This document shows, in pieces, positions 29,721 through 35,672 of a stretch of DNA of 35,672 bases. The notes under the pieces are model-generated. The model made no database searches. It was given only the letters and a program-made list of their open reading frames with translations, and was not told the DNA's origin. Each line of letters begins with the position of its first letter. Positions within the stretch are counted from its first letter, which is position 1. Position numbers and translations under genes: made by a program. The stretch comes from Dysgonamonadaceae bacterium (lineage in GTDB: Bacteria; Bacteroidota; Bacteroidia; Bacteroidales; Dysgonomonadaceae), in the NCBI GenBank assembly GCA_028696875.1, contig JAQVGF010000001.1, forward strand, positions 1-35,672, given 5' to 3'.

Positions 29721-29728
29721 CAAAAATA
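29721..29728 (-). promoter_or_regulatory. Candidate -7 promoter element TATTTTTG of the Crp/Fnr gene
   Basis: Plus strand CAAAAATA; exact TAnnTTTG on the minus strand, 4 nt from the start codon. Confidence 0.4.
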
Positions 29729-29736
29729 ATAAAAAA

Positions 29737-29750
29737 GTGATACAAGTCAC
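29737..29750. promoter_or_regulatory. Crp/Fnr-type operator GTGA-N6-TCAC (GTGATACAAGTCAC)
   Basis: Perfect GTGA/TCAC half-sites with 6-nt spacer in the divergent intergenic region between the regulator and the dsrE-like operon. Confidence 0.6.
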
Positions 29751-29845
29751 AATATAATGTATTATTGTTCACGTCACAAAATAAAAATAATAGAGAAATA
29801 ATTCTTTAATTTGCATTATAATAATTCAGAAAATAAAAGACATAT

Positions 29846-30412
29846 ATGGAGAATTTAAAAGAGATAACTATGGAGAAGCTTTTAACGGAACTAAAAACCC
29901 TGAAAGCAAAGACCGACGATATGGAAGATTCCCGTAAAGATCAACTATCCATTGCCATTATATCCGGCGATATGGATAAGATTATGGCGACCATGATTGT
30001 GGCATTAGCGGCTGCCGCCATGGATTCGCAAGTGAAACTGTTTTTCTCTTTTTGGGCAATTGGCGCATTGCGCGATCCTAAAAAACAGGGAAAAGGGAAA
30101 AATTTTATATCGAAAATGTTTGGAATGATGTTACCCAAAGGGCGGAACAAGTTGAAACTGTCTAAATTCAATATGCTTGGTATGGGACCGTTGATGATGA
30201 AAGGATTGATGAAACAACAAAATGTGCTTTCGTTAGACGAAATGTTTAAACAAGCAGGTGAACTCGGAATAGAAATTACTGTTTGCGAAATGACGATGAA
30301 TTTGATGGGTTTCAAAAAGGAAGAGATGATTGATTATCCGCATCTTAGTTATGCAGGAGCCACTACGTTTATTGTGGATGCCGGTGAGAGCAGTATGCAA
30401 TGGATGATTTAA
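29846..30412 (+). CDS. DsrE/DsrF-family protein (DsrE2/peroxiredoxin-like)
   Basis: LSIAIISGDMDKIMATMIVALAAAAMDSQVKLFFSFWAI, ITVCEMTMNLMGFKKEEM (conserved Cys), AGATTFIVDA. Confidence 0.87.
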   Translation: MENLKEITMEKLLTELKTLKAKTDDMEDSRKDQLSIAIISGDMDKIMATMIVALAAAAMDSQVKLFFSFWAIGALRDPKKQGKGKNFISKMFGMMLPKGRNKLKLSKFNMLGMGPLMMKGLMKQQNVLSLDEMFKQAGELGIEITVCEMTMNLMGFKKEEMIDYPHLSYAGATTFIVDAGESSMQWMI

Positions 30413-30505
30413 AACAGATTAGCTTTCCATGCAAATTCGAATTAGAAATAAAGAAACAGAATTTTAAAGATATTAAATTAATTAACTACTAAAAAGTAAA
30501 GTATT

Positions 30506-30757
30506 ATGACAACAGATGCATTAAGTGGAATAACAGTAGCAAAATCAGTAGATGCACGCGGAACAGCATGCCCCGGACCACTCTTAGAAGCTAAGAGAGC
30601 AATTGGAACAATTAATAGTGGTGACGTAATGGAAATTCTTTCGGCAGACGAAGGAACAAAACAAGATATTCCGAAATGGTGCAAGAAGCAAGGTCATGAG
30701 TATCTTGGGAGTGCCGAAGAAAACGGATACTTCAAAGTATATATGAAAAAGAAATAA
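30506..30757 (+). CDS. tusA-like: TusA-family sulfur carrier protein
   Basis: VDARGTACPGPLLEAKRAIGTINSGDVMEILSADEGTKQDIPKWCKKQGHE; CPGP motif. Confidence 0.93.
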   Translation: MTTDALSGITVAKSVDARGTACPGPLLEAKRAIGTINSGDVMEILSADEGTKQDIPKWCKKQGHEYLGSAEENGYFKVYMKKK

Positions 30758-30836
30758 GAATTTCTTGGCGGCGTTTAGTACACAAAAAACAGTGAGCTGA
30801 TACTAAGCAAAGTGAAGAATTTAATCTAATTCTATT

Positions 30837-31247
30837 ATGACCCAATCATTCAACAAAAACGCGAAAATACTCGTGTTTTCCACTGAGAAGATTTCAGATC
30901 CCGCCATTGATATGGCGGGACTGATGAAATTGCATTATCCGCCAACTGTTTATACCATTACTGTGCCTTGTTCAAGCGGTATAAAACCGAGTTGGATAAT
31001 GCATGCTTATGAAAAGGGATTTGATGGTGTTTTTATCGCTGCTGACGGAACCGATTGTGTGTTCGGCGAAACGTGCACCCAAAAAACAGGTAATGTGGTG
31101 AGCATGGCTCATGATCAAATGAAAGAAAAAGAGATTGATCCCGCCCGGTTGCGCATGGCTGCAATTTGTTCAGTTTGCAGTGAAGCATTTGTGAAACAGG
31201 TACGCAGTTTTAACGATTATCTGATAAAGACATTACATGCAGAATAA
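30837..31247 (+). CDS. MvhD/FrhD-like iron-sulfur electron-transfer protein (stand-alone)
   Basis: TVPCSSGIKPSWIMHAYEKGFDGVFIAADGTDCVFGETCTQKTGN...ERLRMAAI-like layout, five or more Cys. Confidence 0.75.
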   Translation: MTQSFNKNAKILVFSTEKISDPAIDMAGLMKLHYPPTVYTITVPCSSGIKPSWIMHAYEKGFDGVFIAADGTDCVFGETCTQKTGNVVSMAHDQMKEKEIDPARLRMAAICSVCSEAFVKQVRSFNDYLIKTLHAE

Positions 31248-31296
31248 AAAAATGTTAGAGCAGCCATTTTGAATTTCTCTTACAAAGACTATTATA

Positions 31297-32601
31297 ATGA
31301 AAGAACCAAAAATTATAGAATACGATGCGCTTGTAATAGGAGCGGGAATTGCCGGTGGCGAAACTGCTCTAAATCTCGCTAACACGGGATACAAGGTATT
31401 ATTGGTAGAAAAAGATCACTCTCTTGGAGGAAAAATGATCTTGTTAAGCAAGGTTTTTCCTACGCTGGATTGTGCTGCTTGTATCACCACACCTAAAGTG
31501 TCGGAAATTGCGCGTCATAAAAACATTACTGTTTTCACAGAAAGTGAAGTAACGAACATAAGCAAAGAGTCTGCAAACAATTTCGTGGCACAGATAACGA
31601 AAAAACCGCGTTATGTGCACGTGGATGATTGCACCGCATGTCAATTATGCGAACAAGCTTGCCCCGTTAGTGTACAAGATGAATATCAATATGGACTTAT
31701 TGGGCGCAAAGCGGCTTATATTCCTTTCAGCATTGCTAATCCTAAAGCGGCTGTTATCGATATAGAAAATTGCACATTGTGTGGTGCTTGCGAACGCGTA
31801 TGCCCAACCCAATGTATCGATTTCACAATGGAAACCGAATACTATGAACTACACACCAAAACTGTGGTATTGGCTACCGGATTCACTCTTTTTGATCCGA
31901 TAGAAATACCACGATACGGATATGGGCGATATAAAAACGTAATCACATCCATGCAAATGGAGCGCGAGATCGCGCCTACGCGTCCATACAACACTATTCT
32001 TCGACCGGGCGATGGGAAAGTGCCCGATAGAATTGCGTATGTACTTTGTGCAGGATCGCGAGACAATACTGTAGGTAATCCCAATTGTTCGCAAATTTGC
32101 TGTATGTATTCTATTAAACAAGCTCAATTGTTAATGGGAGCATTGCCAATGGCGGACATAACCATTTACTATATCAACATCCGTTCCTTTGGAAAAGGAT
32201 TCGAAGAATTCTACCAACAAGCAAAAAGTATGGGAGTGGAGTTTGTGAAAGGAAAGATAGGAGAGATAACCGAGAAAGACAACGGAGACCTTATTTTGAG
32301 GTATGAAGATATTAACGAAGGAGTTGTGAAGGAAGCTGAACACGATATGGCGGTGCTTTCCGTAGGTGTGAGATCCAATCCTACTATTGGCAAAATATTT
32401 AATAATGGTGCGTTAAAATTCGATCCGCTCAATTTTGTGGCACAGGAGGATTTAATGGGCAGCCCGTCAAAAACAAGCATTAAGGGTGTATTTGTAGCCG
32501 GAACGGCTACGGGGCCAATGGATATTCCCGATTCCATTCTTTCGGCCGGATCGGCAGCTTCAGAAGCAATCAGTTATTTAACACAACATCAAGAGGTATG
32601 A
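31297..32601 (+). CDS. qmoA-like: HdrA/QmoA-like flavoprotein with two [4Fe-4S] ferredoxin motifs
   Basis: VIGAGIAGGETALNLANTGYKVLLVEKDHSLGGKM, FPTLDCAACITTPK, CTACQLCEQACP, CTLCGACERVCP, CAGSRD, CSQICCMYSIKQA. Confidence 0.88.
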   Translation: MKEPKIIEYDALVIGAGIAGGETALNLANTGYKVLLVEKDHSLGGKMILLSKVFPTLDCAACITTPKVSEIARHKNITVFTESEVTNISKESANNFVAQITKKPRYVHVDDCTACQLCEQACPVSVQDEYQYGLIGRKAAYIPFSIANPKAAVIDIENCTLCGACERVCPTQCIDFTMETEYYELHTKTVVLATGFTLFDPIEIPRYGYGRYKNVITSMQMEREIAPTRPYNTILRPGDGKVPDRIAYVLCAGSRDNTVGNPNCSQICCMYSIKQAQLLMGALPMADITIYYINIRSFGKGFEEFYQQAKSMGVEFVKGKIGEITEKDNGDLILRYEDINEGVVKEAEHDMAVLSVGVRSNPTIGKIFNNGALKFDPLNFVAQEDLMGSPSKTSIKGVFVAGTATGPMDIPDSILSAGSAASEAISYLTQHQEV

Positions 32602-34322
32602 AAGAAAGAATAGGAGTATATATATGTCATTGCGGCGGCAACATATCCGACTATGTAGATGTGGAAAAAGTACGTCAGGCAGTGCAAGACGATGAAGGAG
32701 TGGTATTGGCTAAAACTACGGTGTTTGCTTGTTCCGACAGTAATCAAACCGATATGGTAAATGACATTAAGGAACACAATTTGGATGGCGTTATTGTCTC
32801 TTCATGTTCGCCGAAACTGCATCTTACTACGTTTCGCGATGTTACTGAACGAGGTGAACTGAACAAATACACGTATGTGCATGCTAATATTCGCGAACAG
32901 GTATCGTGGGCGCATTCCGATGATAAGATAGGAGCAACCGAAAAAGCGATTCATGTTGTAAAAGCGGCAATTGCCAAATCAAGATATGCCAAACCTTTGT
33001 ATCCCAATCAGTTTGAGGCAGAAAAAACCATTGCTGTTATTGGAGCGGGCATCGCAGGTTTAAAAGCAGCTATCTCGCTATCTGATAAGAATTCCAATGT
33101 TGTACTTATTGAAAAGGAAAACAGAGTGGGTGGACACACGGCAACGTGGGGCAGTCTGTTTATGACTGATGAAAGAGGGAGTGAATTAATTGATCGAATA
33201 TACAGCGATTTATCGCAACGCGAGAATGTTTTCATTCTTACCGGATCGGAAGTGATCTCTTCGAAAGGGAGCATTGGCAACTTCACGCTCAAAATAAGAA
33301 AAAAGCCTCAAATAGCAGGCGATCCTGTTGAAACAATGGAGATAAACGTAGGATCGATTGTAGTTGCTACTGGGTTTGAACATTATTCACCGGAAGAAGG
33401 CGAATTCGCATTTGCACAAAATGAAGCTGTTATAACGCTACCTAATTTTAAACAATTGGTAGACGAGTCATCCGGAAAAGTGTTGGAATATAATGGAAAG
33501 AAAATAAAGAATATAGCTTACGTATATTGCGTGGGAAGTCGCCAGACGGAAGGTGAGAATAAATATTGTTCGCGTTACTGCTGTACATCTGTTATTCACA
33601 CAGCCATTGAAACGAAAAAGAAATTCAAAGGCATTCAGAACATCCATCTCAATAGAGGAATCCGAACGTACGGAAAACAGGAGCTTCTCTACGCCGAATC
33701 GCTTCAAATGGGTGATCTCTATCTTCAATTTAACGACGATACACCACCCGAAATACGCAATGAAGGAAAGAAAACGGTTGTAACGGTAAAAGATATTCTT
33801 TCAGCCGGGAGAGAGCTGGAAATGGAAGTAGATTTGGTTGTGCTTGTAACCGGAATGGTTCCTCGCAAAGATCAATCTATTGGGAAAATGCTTAAATTAC
33901 CCAAAGGACGTGATAAATTCTACAACGAAGTACACATGAAATTACGCCCTGTGGAAACCGTCATAGATGGTATAACCATTGCAGGAACATGTCAAGGACC
34001 AAAAAACATTAGTGAGTCTGTGAACTCGGCACTATCGGCTGCCACCAAATCATTTTCTTATGTCAGCAAAGGAACGCTCGAAACGGAACCTATTGTGGCA
34101 GAAGTGGATCATGAAGTGTGCTCGTGGTGCGGAAAATGTGCCGAGGCGTGTCCTTTTGATGCGATAGAGAAACAGGAAGTGAATGGCAAAGAAGTTGCTG
34201 TTATAAATACGTCGGTATGTAAAGGTTGCGGAATGTGCACTCCCGTTTGTCCCGTAGACGCCATCGATCTGATTGGCTACACCAGCGAAGAAATGAAGAG
34301 TATGATTGAAGTATTGGCTTAA
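32598..34322 (+). CDS. qmoB-like: HdrA/QmoB-like flavoprotein with C-terminal two [4Fe-4S] ferredoxin motifs
   Basis: GVYICHCGGNISDYVD, VIGAGIAGLKAAISLSDK, YCVGSRQ, CSRYCCTSVIHTA, CSWCGKCAEACP, CKGCGMCTPVCP; overlaps previous stop by 4 nt. Confidence 0.88.
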   Translation: MKERIGVYICHCGGNISDYVDVEKVRQAVQDDEGVVLAKTTVFACSDSNQTDMVNDIKEHNLDGVIVSSCSPKLHLTTFRDVTERGELNKYTYVHANIREQVSWAHSDDKIGATEKAIHVVKAAIAKSRYAKPLYPNQFEAEKTIAVIGAGIAGLKAAISLSDKNSNVVLIEKENRVGGHTATWGSLFMTDERGSELIDRIYSDLSQRENVFILTGSEVISSKGSIGNFTLKIRKKPQIAGDPVETMEINVGSIVVATGFEHYSPEEGEFAFAQNEAVITLPNFKQLVDESSGKVLEYNGKKIKNIAYVYCVGSRQTEGENKYCSRYCCTSVIHTAIETKKKFKGIQNIHLNRGIRTYGKQELLYAESLQMGDLYLQFNDDTPPEIRNEGKKTVVTVKDILSAGRELEMEVDLVVLVTGMVPRKDQSIGKMLKLPKGRDKFYNEVHMKLRPVETVIDGITIAGTCQGPKNISESVNSALSAATKSFSYVSKGTLETEPIVAEVDHEVCSWCGKCAEACPFDAIEKQEVNGKEVAVINTSVCKGCGMCTPVCPVDAIDLIGYTSEEMKSMIEVLA

Positions 34323-34326
34323 AATT

Positions 34327-34605
34327 ATGAAAGTAGAAGCAAGAAAAACAGCAAAATATCTGCGGGACAAACAAGGCGTTCCCGAAAAAGCGAAAGAGGA
34401 ACTGAAGGAATATAATCGAATAAAAAAGGCAATTACCGGTGCGTTGAAAGACGAAGAACTAACAATTGCTCAATTATCGGAGAAGCTTCAAATGCCCAAA
34501 CCGGAGGTTACGTATTATCTTTTGTCGTTGGTGAAATATGGTATTGTAGCAATTGGAGAAATTGACGATATGGATGAGTATTACTCTTATAAATTAGTGA
34601 AATAA
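34327..34605 (+). CDS. Small winged-helix/HTH-like protein inside the Qmo-like operon
   Basis: LTIAQLSEKLQMPKPEVTYYLLSLVKYGIVAIGEID; ATG 34327 preferred over track start 34306; TAATG overlap with next gene. Confidence 0.7.
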   Translation: MKVEARKTAKYLRDKQGVPEKAKEELKEYNRIKKAITGALKDEELTIAQLSEKLQMPKPEVTYYLLSLVKYGIVAIGEIDDMDEYYSYKLVK

Positions 34606-35666
34606 TGGCAACAAGAATAAACCCAAGATTTTCGGAAGAGTTAAAAAAATACGGTGCAATTAATATGAATGCATGTTACAATTGTGGAACATGTACTGCC
34701 GTATGTTCATTGTCAACAACAGACGATTCGTTTCCGCGCGAAATGGTGCGTTTAAGCGTTCTGGGACTTGAAGACGATATCAAAACATCGCTCAAGCCGT
34801 GGGAGTGTTATTATTGTGGAGAGTGCACAACCAATTGTCCACAAACAGCAAATCCGGGCGAACTGATGATGTCGCTCCGCAGATGGTTAACTGCCAAATA
34901 CGATTGGACCGGACTTTCCGGACTGTTGTACAAGTCGATGTCACTAACTCTTTTTGCAATGCTATTAGTTTTTGCCGGAGTATTATACTTCGCCAATTCG
35001 GTTAATTTCAATTTGGAACAGATGCTTCACACCGGACATATTTTCGAGATGGTTGCTATTGGCACAATTATGTTTGTGATATTTGTTCCCAATTTGCTAC
35101 GCATGTGGAACTTTACTGTGCTCAAAGCAGGCGTGAAAGCGCCTTTTAAAACGTATGTTACAGCATTGAGCGACCTTTTTGTACATATGTTTACTCAAAA
35201 GCGATCAAAAGATTGTGATGAAGATGATTCTTTCAGATGGTTAGAACACTTTATACTTGTACTTTCGTACTTGTCGTTGCTCTTTACCACCGTTTTTCTG
35301 AATTGGTTTGGCACGGGAAGCATACTTATTATCATTTTTGGTTACATCGTTAGTTTTTTGATTTTTGTGGTTACCGTAGATTTTGTGAGTAGTCGCATGA
35401 AGAAGAAAAAATCATTGAATAAATTTTCCCAGCCGTCGGATTGGTTTTTTGTAATCTGGCTGTTGTTGATGGGAATCACAGCTTTTATGGTACGCTTGTT
35501 CATCGATCTCAACATTCTTGAATCAAACAAATGGATGTATATTTTGCATCTTACGGTGTTAGCACAATGGGCGCTTATTATTGTTCCATTTGGAAAATGG
35601 ACGCATTTCTTATATCGCTCGTTTGCAATGTATTTTTCGAAAGTAAAAAGTATGGCATTAGAATAG
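34605..35666 (+). CDS. qmoC-like: QmoC-like protein: HdrC-like [4Fe-4S] domain fused to HdrE-like membrane cytochrome b domain
   Basis: CYNCGTCTAVCSLS and CYYCGECTTNCPQTANPGE motifs, then multiple TM helices with histidines WLEHFIL, LHLTVL, KWTHFLYR. Confidence 0.9.
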   Translation: MATRINPRFSEELKKYGAINMNACYNCGTCTAVCSLSTTDDSFPREMVRLSVLGLEDDIKTSLKPWECYYCGECTTNCPQTANPGELMMSLRRWLTAKYDWTGLSGLLYKSMSLTLFAMLLVFAGVLYFANSVNFNLEQMLHTGHIFEMVAIGTIMFVIFVPNLLRMWNFTVLKAGVKAPFKTYVTALSDLFVHMFTQKRSKDCDEDDSFRWLEHFILVLSYLSLLFTTVFLNWFGTGSILIIIFGYIVSFLIFVVTVDFVSSRMKKKKSLNKFSQPSDWFFVIWLLLMGITAFMVRLFIDLNILESNKWMYILHLTVLAQWALIIVPFGKWTHFLYRSFAMYFSKVKSMALE

Positions 35667-35672
35667 ACTTGT

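Noticed and set aside
29764-29777. Second Crp-like site ATTG-TTCACG-TCAC
   Set aside because: Only the right half-site matches GTGA/TCAC; too weak to annotate as a separate operator.
32211-32537. Antisense ORFs within the qmo-like operon (e.g. 32211-32537, 33008-33292, 34050-34370 minus)
   Set aside because: Opposite to well-supported genes with ferredoxin and flavin motifs; no independent support.
30837-35666. Assignment as the sHdr lipoate-dependent sulfur oxidation system
   Set aside because: That system requires HdrB-like CCG proteins, multiple HdrC subunits and lipoate-binding proteins, none of which are seen here; the HdrC-HdrE fusion fits QmoC better.
1-35672. CRISPR arrays, tRNA/rRNA genes, prophage or intact IS elements
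   Set aside because: No regularly spaced repeats, no tRNA/rRNA-like sequence and no intact transposase or integrase ORF recognised anywhere in the window.

Overview
AT-rich window from a Bacteroidota (probably Bacteroidales) chromosome, judged from SusC/SusD pairs, TAnnTTTG promoter boxes and lipoprotein signals. There are three blocks. (1) 137-22165: a beta-mannan/glucomannan utilization locus with GH5, SusC, SusD, two TIG-type surface glycan-binding proteins, GH26, GH9, a lipoprotein AGE-family 2-epimerase, a GH30-like enzyme, a second GH26, a GH130 mannosylglucose phosphorylase, a GPH/MFS sugar symporter and a second, cytoplasmic 2-epimerase. (2) 22285-28891: an M16 peptidase, umuDC, a ParE/RelE-type toxin-antitoxin pair flanked by 12-bp inverted repeats, a non-coding island with large imperfect hairpins and an apparent transposase remnant, and a DUF892 ferritin-like protein. 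(3) 29039-35666: a Crp/Fnr regulator with FNR-like cysteines, divergent from an apparent operon DsrE-like / TusA / MvhD-like / HdrA(QmoA)-like / HdrA(QmoB)-like / small winged-helix protein / QmoC-like membrane protein. Block 3 is the best candidate for an under-described system: a Qmo/Hdr-type quinone-linked flavin/Fe-S complex linked to sulfur-carrier proteins, with no sulfate-reduction genes in the window. All family calls come from reading motifs; no database search was run.
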